From Lachnospiraceae bacterium JLR.KK002 (GTDB lineage: Bacteria; Bacillota; Clostridia; Lachnospirales; Lachnospiraceae), in contig JAYMNP010000001.1 in the NCBI GenBank assembly GCA_036941025.1, positions 1,302,001 through 1,366,000 on the forward strand: a DNA stretch of 64,000 nt, read 5' to 3'. Position numbers and translations under genes: made by a program. The notes below the pieces were generated by a model that ran no database searches, had not been told where the DNA came from, and saw only the letters and a program-made list of their open reading frames with translations. The stretch's first letter is position 1; each line of letters opens with the position of its first letter. Below, in pieces: positions 51,311-60,477 of this stretch.

Positions 51311-54300
51311 AATTCCGGTTCTCCTTTCCTCTTTGCCTGTGCTTTCTGCCCCTGTTTTTCCTGCCCCGGCTTTTCCTTCTCCCACACTTTCATCCTTGCC
51401 TGCCGTTCCCGGAGGGCATTTAGGACGGACTGTTTCTTACTGACGCCGGATATGTCCCTGTCTGTTTTGGGGGCATTTTCAGCCGCTTTTTTCAGTTCTG
51501 CAGGCTGCTTTTCCGATACCTCTGTATCTCCAACAGATTTCCGTACCTCTGTGGCTGGATTCCTGTTTTCTTCCATCTGAACAGCTTTTCCTTCCTTTAC
51601 CTCTGGCATTGTCTGTTGCGGAAGCGCTGCTTTCTCTTCCGGAGCTGATACTTCCTGCCCCGTCCTTTGTTCCAAAAGCATTGCTTCCATATCCGCAATC
51701 GCTTTCTGCACCAGCGAGCTTTCTCTGTAATGAGGAATTTCATTGATAAATTCTGTCTGAATTTCTCCCGCCACCATAAGGTCATAAGTCGTGCCATCAT
51801 AAATGCTGTCATCCTCCAGGCAAAATCCGATACTTTTTATGCCATTTATCCGCTCTGCCGGAATTTTCTCATATAATTCCATAGCTTCCTGCAATGTCTC
51901 CAGACGCTCATGAAATTCCCCCAATATATGAAATTCTGAACACTCTGCCACATAAAATGTTATAGACTGTTTCCGGTCTGCCCGCCCATTACTTTCAGGA
52001 ATCTCCATATAGCCTTGCTTTTCATCCAGATATTTCTCCGCATTTTCCAGATATTCCTCCAATGTCCCCGTCTTTTCCGTAGAGATTGGATTGATGTCAA
52101 CCGGGATTCCTGCTATCTTTAATCCATCCTCATGGAGCGCACTGAAAAAAGCATCCTCCTTCAGATTGCCGCTGTAAGACACCACAACATCTATATCCGA
52201 GCCTTCATGGTACAGCCCTTCTCTGGTTCGGCTCCCATATACCCTTGCACCAAGCAGCTCCACTTCCTCCGACAGCCCCATTTCATCAATCTGCGCCTGG
52301 GCATAACAGAGTACGGTTTCCTCAGTCCCTGCCCGGCTCTGACTGTTTAATGCAGGCTCCGGCTCTGTCATATCAGAAACCAGCGGCAGCTTCCCCTTCT
52401 CCGTTTCTTTCGCCTGTGCCTTCTGCAGATCTTCCTGTGCGGCTGCTTCTGCCTTCTCCTGCAATTCCTCATAATCCATAACCTTACATGCCGTCATGGA
52501 GATTCCTTCATCAGAAAGGATTGCTTCCATCGCTTCACCGATGGATATATCTGGGTTATCATACACGCCTCCGTCAATCTCCCGGAAATCTTTGCCATAA
52601 ATCGTATAATCATAGCCGTCTGAAACCGTCTGGATGGAAAAATAGCCTTTTCCTGTCTGGTATGCAATTTCAGCATCATAATTGTCGAGATATTCTTTTG
52701 CTTTCTGTAATGCCGACATCGTTTCCTCACGCACCCATTTTCCACTCAGGGAATATTTTTCTATGTCTGTGAGTGTTTCGATTCCATTCCTGCACTCAAT
52801 CAGGGACATCCTGGAGGGCGGCTGCTCGCTGCTCTCCATGCCAAGCCGCTTGTCCACATGGTTTGGAATCTCATGATAAGCAGTAACTGCCGTATCCATA
52901 TCTGAAAAATACTGATATGCCCTTTCCGCTTTGCCGCCCTCGGCATTCTGTATGACATAGTATTGTGCAATGAATGGCGGTTCCGGCTTCATCTCTATTC
53001 CTTTTTCCGAAAAATACTCGCCAATGGCTTCCATTGCCCCCTGGTCAAATCCATGCTCCAAGTCCTCTGCCACCAGCTCCCCATTCTGATTGACGATAAT
53101 AGAGGCAACGGAATCCCCATATTCCTCATGCTCCATCCGGTAAAACAGCTCGCCGCTGATCTCCTTTGCTTCTACCGTATGCCATGTGCCGAAATGCCCG
53201 GTTGCAATAAACCCTTTCGTTTCCTCATTAATCTGCACGTTTTCTTCCATCACTAATTCCTGTTCCCTTATCGCATCCCTTGCCAGCCCGATAAACCCGT
53301 CCAGTACCGCCGGGTGGCTGTTTACCACATAGTCAGCGTTCATGTCCATCCCCCGGTTTATGTTTTCCGGTATCCCATATCCCTTTGCCCATGCCTTATT
53401 CCCAATAGAAAACCGCCCGTCATATTCCAAATGCTGTACGGTGTTGGCAAGGATGAATACCACACGTTCTGCGCCATATTCCTCCAAGACTCCCTTAGCG
53501 GCATCATGCGCCAAGTGCATCCCGTCAAAGTTCTCCCGGATTGCGTCCTCAACCGCTTTTTTGCAGTCCAGATTCAGCTTTCTTGATTCCAGGTAATCAT
53601 CCGCTCGCCTATGCTCCATTGCGTAGGTAATTGTATGCGTATAAAGCGGCGGATAAACTTTTTCATGCGGTTTGTTTAAATCACTGTTTTGCGGCTCCTG
53701 CAGGCCGCTTTCCTGTGGTTCTGCTCCTATTTCCTGCTCTATGGTTTTCTCCTTCTGATGAAAAAATTCCGGCAGTTCCGTATACCCAAAGGAATCCACA
53801 TAATGCGCCGTAACCTCCCCGTCCCTTTTTATGGCCACTACATCACTGACGGAAAGGGAATGGCCTTTAAAATCCAACGGACGCCCGATGTTGAATTTTT
53901 CATACAGGGAATCCAGCGTTTCATTTTCCCCAAGCACATCACTGTAAACCATTTGGTAATCTTCATATTCTACCGAAAAGCCTTGCCCTTTCAGATATTC
54001 CGTACCCATAAACAGGTATTCTCTGCCTTTGCCGTCGTCCCTGATCTGGTAGATGGCGTAGCGGTCCTGGCTGTCGCTGAACAGCAAATCTTCGTCCAAA
54101 TGCCCCTGCCCTGCATGTTCCTCACGCACAGACTCCATTACCTGGTAACTCTCCCACGCCCTTGCGTCAATACCGAACATGCCATCTTCCCCTGTTTCAC
54201 TAATATCATCTTCTGTATTCATCAGAATGGAACTCCCATCTTTCTGCAGGCTGTAGATATGCAGCCCTGCATTGTGCAGCGCAACAGCCCTTTCCATCGT

Positions 54301-55014
54301 AAGCGGCAGGACGGAATCATTGCGGTAGCCAAATTCATGCATCTGCATAAGTCCGACCTGATTGTCGGGCAGGAAGTCAATCTCGGCTTGTGCGTCCTCC
54401 ATGATTTCCCGGATATTATGCGCTTCTGGATGTTCCACAGCCTCCGCAAGTTTATTCACCAGCTCCCTTGTATCCCTTGGATTGTCCAGCTTATAGGCAT
54501 ATAAGACAGCCAGGTTATGCGCTTCCTTCCCCAAAGCGGTATGCCCGTACTCCGCACGGCTGATCATCATCTCCACCTGCACCAAAATAGAAAACTCTGC
54601 CGCATCCACGATATGGCCTGCATCCGTATACAGGGCATCATAAAAGTCCGGCATCTTCTGGTTTTTCCCCGTATCTTCCGAATCCCGCCACAAATCCATG
54701 TGTACCCCATGAGCTTTTAAGAACTGCTCCGGGTTTCTACTCCCCCCATTCTGGTCAGCAAAGTCATGTAACAGCCTTAGAAAATCCACCCGCCCGACAT
54801 TATCTACAAGGTAGAATTTTTTTATATCCTCTCCAAGAGGGGCAAACTGGAATACGAAATCATCTTCTGCCAGTTCCCGTTCTGTCGCTTTTTCTTTCTG
54901 CAGCATCTGGATGTTCTCCACCATGCCGTCAATAAATGTTCCTGCCGTTTTCCGGATAAAATCCATAGAAGTGCGCAGTTCCTTCATCTCCACGCTGCTG
55001 GCCCATCCCGCCAA
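51307..55014 (-). CDS. Large polyvalent element protein with embedded nucleotidyltransferase, 5' truncated
   Basis: At least 1235 codons. No ATG with RBS at the 5' end: the first codon here is TTG and native-looking frame continues into the IS3 border, so the N-terminus was lost to that insertion. Visible modules: helical N-part; YodL-like near 300-400 (FKGHSLSVSDVVAIKRDG); DUF3849-like near 430-540 (ILANTVQHLEYDGRFSIGNK); WHTVEAKEISGELFYRMEHE repeat domain; a DNA-handling LPD-type region; a nucleotidyltransferase near 926-945 (GSRTREGLYHEGSDIDVVV); another LPD-type region; Glu/Lys-rich tail. Role unknown; such proteins may help an element evade host defences. Confidence 0.75.
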   Translation of the reverse strand: MAGWASSVEMKELRTSMDFIRKTAGTFIDGMVENIQMLQKEKATERELAEDDFVFQFAPLGEDIKKFYLVDNVGRVDFLRLLHDFADQNGGSRNPEQFLKAHGVHMDLWRDSEDTGKNQKMPDFYDALYTDAGHIVDAAEFSILVQVEMMISRAEYGHTALGKEAHNLAVLYAYKLDNPRDTRELVNKLAEAVEHPEAHNIREIMEDAQAEIDFLPDNQVGLMQMHEFGYRNDSVLPLTMERAVALHNAGLHIYSLQKDGSSILMNTEDDISETGEDGMFGIDARAWESYQVMESVREEHAGQGHLDEDLLFSDSQDRYAIYQIRDDGKGREYLFMGTEYLKGQGFSVEYEDYQMVYSDVLGENETLDSLYEKFNIGRPLDFKGHSLSVSDVVAIKRDGEVTAHYVDSFGYTELPEFFHQKEKTIEQEIGAEPQESGLQEPQNSDLNKPHEKVYPPLYTHTITYAMEHRRADDYLESRKLNLDCKKAVEDAIRENFDGMHLAHDAAKGVLEEYGAERVVFILANTVQHLEYDGRFSIGNKAWAKGYGIPENINRGMDMNADYVVNSHPAVLDGFIGLARDAIREQELVMEENVQINEETKGFIATGHFGTWHTVEAKEISGELFYRMEHEEYGDSVASIIVNQNGELVAEDLEHGFDQGAMEAIGEYFSEKGIEMKPEPPFIAQYYVIQNAEGGKAERAYQYFSDMDTAVTAYHEIPNHVDKRLGMESSEQPPSRMSLIECRNGIETLTDIEKYSLSGKWVREETMSALQKAKEYLDNYDAEIAYQTGKGYFSIQTVSDGYDYTIYGKDFREIDGGVYDNPDISIGEAMEAILSDEGISMTACKVMDYEELQEKAEAAAQEDLQKAQAKETEKGKLPLVSDMTEPEPALNSQSRAGTEETVLCYAQAQIDEMGLSEEVELLGARVYGSRTREGLYHEGSDIDVVVSYSGNLKEDAFFSALHEDGLKIAGIPVDINPISTEKTGTLEEYLENAEKYLDEKQGYMEIPESNGRADRKQSITFYVAECSEFHILGEFHERLETLQEAMELYEKIPAERINGIKSIGFCLEDDSIYDGTTYDLMVAGEIQTEFINEIPHYRESSLVQKAIADMEAMLLEQRTGQEVSAPEEKAALPQQTMPEVKEGKAVQMEENRNPATEVRKSVGDTEVSEKQPAELKKAAENAPKTDRDISGVSKKQSVLNALRERQARMKVWEKEKPGQEKQGQKAQAKRKGEPEL

Positions 55015-55100
55015 ATATGGGAATGATGTGGTATAAAAAAAGTTGACAGCCCATTCTCAAGGATTTGAGATATAATCAAGAGGATAAGGAGTGAACAAAA

Positions 55101-55439
55101 ATGGCAGAAAACAGGCAATACGACCATGAATACAAAGTACAGGCAGTGAAACTGGCAAAGGAAATCGGACAAGCAAAGGCCGCTAAAGAACTGGGGGTTC
55201 CAAAGAATACCATGTATGGCTGGGTACGGGCCAACCGCCCTGGCAGCCTCGACCTTGGGGCAGGTTCACAAACTCCGCAAAGCGCCATGACCCTTAACCA
55301 GGAACTTCTTCAGCTCCGCCAGCTGGTTAAGGAACAGGAAAAAGAAATCCGCCGTTTGAAGAAGGAAAATGACTTTCTGGAGGAAGCCAGCGCTTTTTTC
55401 GCCGCGAGCCGTCTGAGGTCAGCAAAAACGAAAGAATGA
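55101..55439 (+). CDS. IS3-family transposase OrfA
   Basis: 112 residues: HTH (EYKVQAVKLAKEIGQAKAAK, GVPKNTMYGWVRAN) and a leucine-zipper-like C-terminus (LLQLRQLVKEQEKEIRRLK). Binds the IS ends. AAGGAG precedes the ATG. Stop overlaps the orfB start by ATGA; OrfAB frameshift fusion through the A-rich stretch before it is possible but not shown. Confidence 0.92.
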   Translation: MAENRQYDHEYKVQAVKLAKEIGQAKAAKELGVPKNTMYGWVRANRPGSLDLGAGSQTPQSAMTLNQELLQLRQLVKEQEKEIRRLKKENDFLEEASAFFAASRLRSAKTKE

Positions 55440-56344
55440 AGTTCATTGCTCTTAAAACCAAAGACGGCAAATTAAAAGGGGATATCTTCTTTTACTGTAG
55501 AACCCTTCATGTCAGCAGGCAGGGATTCTACCAGTACCTTGCAAATAAAGACCGCCCATGGAAGTATCAGCCCCTGGCAGACGCCATGATGGAAATCCTT
55601 GAGGAAGATGATTGTAATGACACCTACGGCCGGATCCGTATGTATCAGGCATTAATGTTAAAACAGCCTGAAAATGTGGATATTCCCAGCGAACGTACTG
55701 TTTACCGTGTCATGGAGGATATCGGCATCAGCCACCATCCCAGGCGCAAACCAAACGGAATCACGAAAGCGGATCGGCAAGCCCGGAAATCAGAAGATCT
55801 GTTAAAACGTGATTTTAAGTCAGAGAAGCCGCTGGTCAAGTGTGTAACAGACATAACAGAGATCAAAGCCAGCGATGGAAAGCTGTATGTTTCGGCTGTT
55901 TTTGACTGCTTCGATTCCAGCGTGGTTGGACTGGCGATGGATACTAATATGAAAGCTCCATTATGTGCGCGGACACTGGAAAACGCGGCGAAGACATATC
56001 CGGACATCCATGGGGCAATTATCCACAGTGACAGGGGAAGCCAGTACACGAGCCAGCTTTACCGGGATGTAATCCGGAAGTATGGCATACGGCAGAGCAT
56101 GAACAGTGCAGGCGGCAGATGCCATGATAACGCCCGCTGCGAGAGCATGTGGGCCAGAATGAAATCTGAACTACTCTATGACCGTTACGATACAGAGAAG
56201 ATGAGCACGGATGAACTGAAAACCCTGATCTGGAGATATTTCATCAGCTATTGGAATAACCGGAGGATCTGTTCCTCTAATGGAGGCCTTCCTCCCATGA
56301 TAAAACGGCAGCGATACTATGATTCCCTGAAAGAAGCAGCATAG
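55436..56344 (+). CDS. IS3-family transposase OrfB (DDE integrase)
   Basis: 302 residues with HTH_21 and rve integrase core: KCVTDITEIKASDGKLYVS (first Asp), IIHSDRGSQYTS (second Asp) and CHDNARCESMWARMKSEL (Glu). Intact, starting at the ATGA overlap with orfA. Confidence 0.94.
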   Translation: MKFIALKTKDGKLKGDIFFYCRTLHVSRQGFYQYLANKDRPWKYQPLADAMMEILEEDDCNDTYGRIRMYQALMLKQPENVDIPSERTVYRVMEDIGISHHPRRKPNGITKADRQARKSEDLLKRDFKSEKPLVKCVTDITEIKASDGKLYVSAVFDCFDSSVVGLAMDTNMKAPLCARTLENAAKTYPDIHGAIIHSDRGSQYTSQLYRDVIRKYGIRQSMNSAGGRCHDNARCESMWARMKSELLYDRYDTEKMSTDELKTLIWRYFISYWNNRRICSSNGGLPPMIKRQRYYDSLKEAA

Positions 56345-56386
56345 GATACAAAATCCCTGAGGAAAATGTGTCAACTAATCTTGACA

Positions 56387-57627
56387 AAATCAATACGCTC
56401 CATGACCTTATCCTCGTAAAGAGAAGAAAACAGCCTGTCAAGTTCCGCAAGGCGTTTGTTCAGCTTCTTTTGCTCTTTCTCCATTGCCTTTGCCTTGCTC
56501 TGGTCTGTTTCCGTGAGCCGCTTCTCAATCGCCCTCACCGCCCGCTCGTCATTCACCGCCATATCCGCAAAACGGTTAATTTCTGCAAGCACGGCGTTGA
56601 ATAAGTCCCTCGCTTCAATGGCGTGTGCGGTACACATGACGTTGCCGTACCTGCCATAATTATTACAGGTGTATTGTACGCAGTCGATGATATCGGGGCG
56701 TTTCCTCCTGTTTGCGCTCATAGCCCGCAAAGCATATCCGCAGTCCGCACACTTGATAACGCCTGAAAAAATATTCTCAAAGCCACCCTTATTCTTTTCC
56801 CGCCTGCGGCTCGTCATAAGCTGTTGGACAGTATCAAATTCCTCCTGCGTGACTATCCCCTCATGGGTGTCTGGTATCACTTCCCATTCTTCGGGCAGCT
56901 TAGAGGGGCGTTTCTTGCTTTTCATATTGGCGGCAATCCGCTTGTAGCCTGCAAGATTTCCTGCATATATCGGGCTTCTTAAAATATTCCTTACGCTGTT
57001 CTCGCTCCATATATAGCGGTTTTCCTCATTATCCTCAAAATGCCGTTCATAGCCTGTTTCCCCACGCTCCGCCGCATAAGCGGCAGGGCGTAAGACGTGC
57101 TGTTTATTGATGTGTTTACGGATTTTTGCAAGTCCGTTTCCCGCTAATGCAAGGTCGAATATCTCCCTTACAACGTGCGCCACCTTATCGTCAATCAGCA
57201 GATGATTGTGGTCAGCAGGGTCTTTGATATACCCATAGGGCGCATACGTCCCCATGAATTTCCCCTGCTGAAACCTCGCTCGGTATGCCGATTTTATCTT
57301 GACCGACACATCGGCAGAGTACATTTCGTTTAGGATATTGCGGAATGGCGTGATGTCCATAGCAGATTTATTCAAGGTATCCACGCCGTCATTGACCGCT
57401 ATATACCGCACGTTATTTTCGGGAAAAAAGACTTCCAGATACAGCCCGCAGTCAAGATAATTTCTCCCTAACCTTGATAAATCCTTTGTAATCACGCAAT
57501 TTATCAGCCCGTTTTCAATGTCCTTAATCATACTCTGAAAGCTCGGTCTTTGGAAATTCGTACCAGAATAACCGTCGTCTATGTAAACGCTGTCTTTGAT
57601 ACAATTTGATTTTTCCTTAAACCCCAT
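56387..57627 (-). pseudogene. Large serine recombinase, both ends damaged
   Basis: The frame runs to 56371, but the last codons derive from IS3 DNA. Present: resolvase part from IDDGYSGTNFQRPSF, KDLSRLGRNYL; Recombinase domain; zinc ribbon CADCGYALRAM; coiled coil RLAELDRLFSSLYED. Missing: the N-terminal 40-50 residues with the catalytic Ser (replaced by a short stretch starting MGFKEKSNC next to a repeat array), and the last part of the C-terminus. Resembles Tn4451 TnpX-type enzymes. Not expected to be active. Confidence 0.82.
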
Positions 57628-57745
57628 GATTTTTTACCGATACCCCGCGATTTTTTATCATACTCCATGATTTTTCCTATACCCCGTGATTTTTCCCCAT
57701 ACTCCACGATTTTTCCTATACTCCGTGATTTTTCCCATAAAAAAT
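57620..57745. repeat. Six-unit ~20-bp direct repeat array (iteron-like)
   Basis: Units with consensus CYATACYCCRYGATTTTTC, GAT positions at 57628, 57649, 57669, 57688, 57708 and 57727, i.e. spacing 19-21 bp, close to two helical turns. The array lies between the damaged recombinase and the promoter of the 333-residue gene, ending about 10 bp before its -35. One unit-like sequence (GGAAAAATC) extends into the recombinase frame. Confidence 0.8.
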
Positions 57746-57753
57746 CAAAAGCT

Positions 57754-57783
57754 TTGGAAATATCCTGGCATCCGTGGTATAAT
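57754..57783 (+). promoter_or_regulatory. Predicted promoter of the 333-residue gene
   Basis: TTGGAA (57754-57759), 18-bp spacer, TATAAT (57778-57783), about 33 nt before the ATG. Confidence 0.6.
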
Positions 57784-57815
57784 TGCTTCATTGAACACTT
57801 AAGGAGGCACACGGA

Positions 57816-58817
57816 ATGGACGTATACCATGATAACAATATATGGGGGAAAGGCTCGCCTGAAACCAAGCTGACAGCCCTCCCTGTCAATCACTCTTTTC
57901 TTTGGGGAGAACAGGAAATACTTATCCCAGCAGTCTATGTAGGCAAAGCAGGCGCCGCCCTCGATGTATGCGCAAAAATCCCGATAGAAGATATGGCGGC
58001 ATTCCTGAAAAAATGGGATTATGAGCGGCGGATGTCCCTAAAAACCCCAGAAGAATTTGAGCAGATAGATGCGGACAACCCCGGAAGCAGGGAATTTGCC
58101 GTAGAAATATGCCTTGATGGTACGCCACTGGTGCGCCACATGAGCAGCAGCCTGAGATGGTATCCGGAAAATGTAATTCAGATGGGGAATGTACCTGCCA
58201 GCGAAGACGGTTTTGAAAATAACAAAACTGCGGAGGAATGGATGGATGCTTATGCCTGCGACAGGGAATGCTGCTGGTATTTTGAACGGCTTTGCTATGA
58301 CTGGGACGGAGAACCGATACTGTCCCCTCAGAAAATATCACTTGCTTTCCAGGCAAACTTAATCTCCATCACTGCGGGGCATTTTTCCTCTGGCGTTTCC
58401 TGCGATAGCAAAACGGTAAAGACAGCCCATCCCATAACCGGTCAGGAATACACTCTGACACTACATGGCTGCGAACAGATCAGGAACAGCTTCGCAGAAA
58501 TTGGAGCGAAAGGTGTGGTTTACCCAGAATACTGCCAGATACTCTCTTACAGCATTGCACCAGAAATAGACCGCAGCCTTTTTTGCATCCGCGACTGCGC
58601 AGAAGGTGACCACCCAAGAATGGGTGATGCCCAAGGGCCGCCGGGCGGGCCAGACGGCCCCACAGCAGTTTTTATGGCCGGGAAAAATGCCGCTCCTGAC
58701 AAACGGATGGCAGCTTCCTCCCTGCATTTTGAGCCTGTGTCAGAAGTGCAGTGGCGGATGGTATTCCAGATAAAGCCAAAGAATGATGCAGAAATCAGCT
58801 TTCCCATCAAAGCATGA
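57816..58817 (+). CDS. Hypothetical 333-residue protein
   Basis: AAGGAGGCACACGG lies before ATG 57816. I do not recognise a domain. The product is soluble, without a signal peptide or helix; notable: SFLWGEQEILIPAVYVG, CAKIPIEDMAAFLKKW, two Cys-rich spots (ACDRECCWYFERLCYDWDG; YCQILSYS), and HPITGQEYTLTLHGCEQI, which has the look of a sandwich domain. Its promoter directly follows the repeat array. Its neighbours on both sides are recombinases, so it is element cargo. Confidence 0.65.
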   Translation: MDVYHDNNIWGKGSPETKLTALPVNHSFLWGEQEILIPAVYVGKAGAALDVCAKIPIEDMAAFLKKWDYERRMSLKTPEEFEQIDADNPGSREFAVEICLDGTPLVRHMSSSLRWYPENVIQMGNVPASEDGFENNKTAEEWMDAYACDRECCWYFERLCYDWDGEPILSPQKISLAFQANLISITAGHFSSGVSCDSKTVKTAHPITGQEYTLTLHGCEQIRNSFAEIGAKGVVYPEYCQILSYSIAPEIDRSLFCIRDCAEGDHPRMGDAQGPPGGPDGPTAVFMAGKNAAPDKRMAASSLHFEPVSEVQWRMVFQIKPKNDAEISFPIKA

Positions 58818-58899
58818 TCCCACACAAATAGCAGCATAAACATTAACCACACAGAATCCCCCGGAGCCGTTTTCTTCCCTGCTCCGGGGGACTATATTC

Positions 58900-60477
58900 T
58901 CATGCCTTTATCTCCATCCCGTTCTTGAAAGTGAAGCGGATGTCCTCCCTGCTGTACACCGTGGCGTACTCCACAAGGCTGTACCAGTCGTCCTCGTTAA
59001 ATTCCGTGAGCGGGCCGTCCCGCTTTTCCAGGGCGGAAACAAACCTCCCGATCTTCTCCCGCTTCGCCTGCCGCTCCGTGATGGCCTGGCTGACTTCCGA
59101 AAGCCGCCCCTTCGCCCTGTTGAACCGCCCCGCCAGCCCGTCATACTTTTTCTGGTACTCCGTCTGGTCAAGGGCGACGCGGGCATTCTCCGCCACGCAC
59201 TGTTCAATCAGCTCCGCCACCACGTTCATCTCCTCTTGCAGCCGCAGGCGCTCCGTCTCCAGCTCCGCGGTGCCGAAAAGCGTGTCTTTTATGGAATCGT
59301 AATCCTCCCGCACCCCGTCCTTTTCTGCAAAGATGGCATTGGCCGCTTTCAGGAAAAGCTGTTTGATGGTTTCCTCGTCAAGGTGGGGCGTGCCGCATTT
59401 CTCCCCGCCGTCAAACTTGTGGTTGCACTGCCAGATGGTCTTGCGGTACTTGCTGTTGGAATGCCACACCTTGGAGCCATACCAGCCCCCGCAGTCCGCA
59501 CATTTTATCCGGCCGGAGAATACGCCCATGCTGCCCGCCCGGTTCTTCCCGGAATGCCTGGCCGCCATCTGGTGCTGCGCCCCCTCGAACACGGAGGGGC
59601 TGATGATGGCCTGGTGGTTGTTCTCCACATAATACTGCGGCACCTCGCCCTCGTTTACCTTCTTCTGCTTGGTGAGGAAGTCCACCGTGTACACCTTCTG
59701 CAGGAGAGCGTCGCCTTTATATTTTTCGTTGGTAAGAATGCTTTTGACCGTGCTGGAAGACCATGCCTCCTTGCCACCGGGCGATGGGATGCCCTCCGCC
59801 GTCAGCAGCTTTGCGATTGCGTGGGGCGAGCGCCCCTGCAGGAAGAGGCCGTAAATCCTGCGGACGGTCTCCGCCTGTTCCTCGTTGATGACGAGGTTTC
59901 CATCTTCGCCCCGGTCGTAACCCAGGAACCGCTTGAACGGCACCGTGACCTTGCCGTCCGCGAACCGCTTCCTCTGCCCCCAGGTGCAGTTCTCCGAGAT
60001 GCTCCGGCTCTCCTCCTGCGCCAGCGAGGACATGATGGTAAGGAGCAGCTCGCCCTTGCCGTCGAACGTCCAGATGTTCTCTTTCTCGAAGTAGCACTCC
60101 ACCCTGTTCTCCTTCAGCTTCCGGATGGTCGTGAGGCTGTCCACCGTGTTCCTTGCGAAGCGGGAGACGCTCTTGGTGATGATGAGGTCGATGGCGCCGG
60201 AAAGCGCGTCCTCCACCATTTTGTTGAAACCGTCGCGCTTTTTCGTGTTACAGCCGGTTATGCCTTCGTCCGCATATACAGATACGAATTCCCAATCCTC
60301 GCGCCCGTTGATGTAGTTCGTGTAATAGTCCACCTGCGCCTCGTAGCTGCTCTGCTGCTCCTCATGGTCGGTAGAAACACGGGCATAAGCCGCAACCCTG
60401 CGCTTTTTGTAGCTGCCTATCGGCGCCGCCGTGTGCCTGTTCACCGTGGCCGGTATCGTGATCACGCTCTTTGCCAT
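58900..60477 (-). CDS. Large serine recombinase (second of a pair)
   Basis: 525 residues. Catalytic serine at residue 35 in YARVSTDHEEQ; TKSVSRFARNTVD; Recombinase domain (from about 165); zinc ribbon CADCGGWYGSKVW.. CNHKFDGGEKCG; C-terminal coiled coil. Complete. Its ATG lies 16 nt inside the 3' end of the upstream recombinase, so they are coupled. Codon usage is GC-rich compared with chromosomal neighbours. Two-recombinase cassettes occur at ends of Clostridia integrative elements. Confidence 0.93.
   Translation of the reverse strand: MAKSVITIPATVNRHTAAPIGSYKKRRVAAYARVSTDHEEQQSSYEAQVDYYTNYINGREDWEFVSVYADEGITGCNTKKRDGFNKMVEDALSGAIDLIITKSVSRFARNTVDSLTTIRKLKENRVECYFEKENIWTFDGKGELLLTIMSSLAQEESRSISENCTWGQRKRFADGKVTVPFKRFLGYDRGEDGNLVINEEQAETVRRIYGLFLQGRSPHAIAKLLTAEGIPSPGGKEAWSSSTVKSILTNEKYKGDALLQKVYTVDFLTKQKKVNEGEVPQYYVENNHQAIISPSVFEGAQHQMAARHSGKNRAGSMGVFSGRIKCADCGGWYGSKVWHSNSKYRKTIWQCNHKFDGGEKCGTPHLDEETIKQLFLKAANAIFAEKDGVREDYDSIKDTLFGTAELETERLRLQEEMNVVAELIEQCVAENARVALDQTEYQKKYDGLAGRFNRAKGRLSEVSQAITERQAKREKIGRFVSALEKRDGPLTEFNEDDWYSLVEYATVYSREDIRFTFKNGMEIKA

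Larger units (their letters stand above)
55024..56386 (+). mobile_element. IS3-family insertion sequence, copy 1
   Basis: Left end TGGTATAAAAAAAGTTGACA and right end TGTCAACTAATCTTGACA share the inverted core AGTTGACA; exact ends are uncertain by several bases. orfA/orfB inside. A second copy starts at about 63920 with the same left end. The insertion cuts a serine recombinase gene (right) and the polyvalent-protein gene (left). No clear target duplication. Confidence 0.85.

Noticed and set aside
57620..57745. CRISPR array
   Set aside because: Units are contiguous ~20-bp repeats without unique spacers, and no cas genes are in the window.
57579..57893. 104-codon minus-strand ORF with internal 13-residue repeats
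   Set aside because: Its repeats are the translated DNA repeat array, it overlaps the promoter and start of a better-supported plus-strand gene, and has no family-like sequence.
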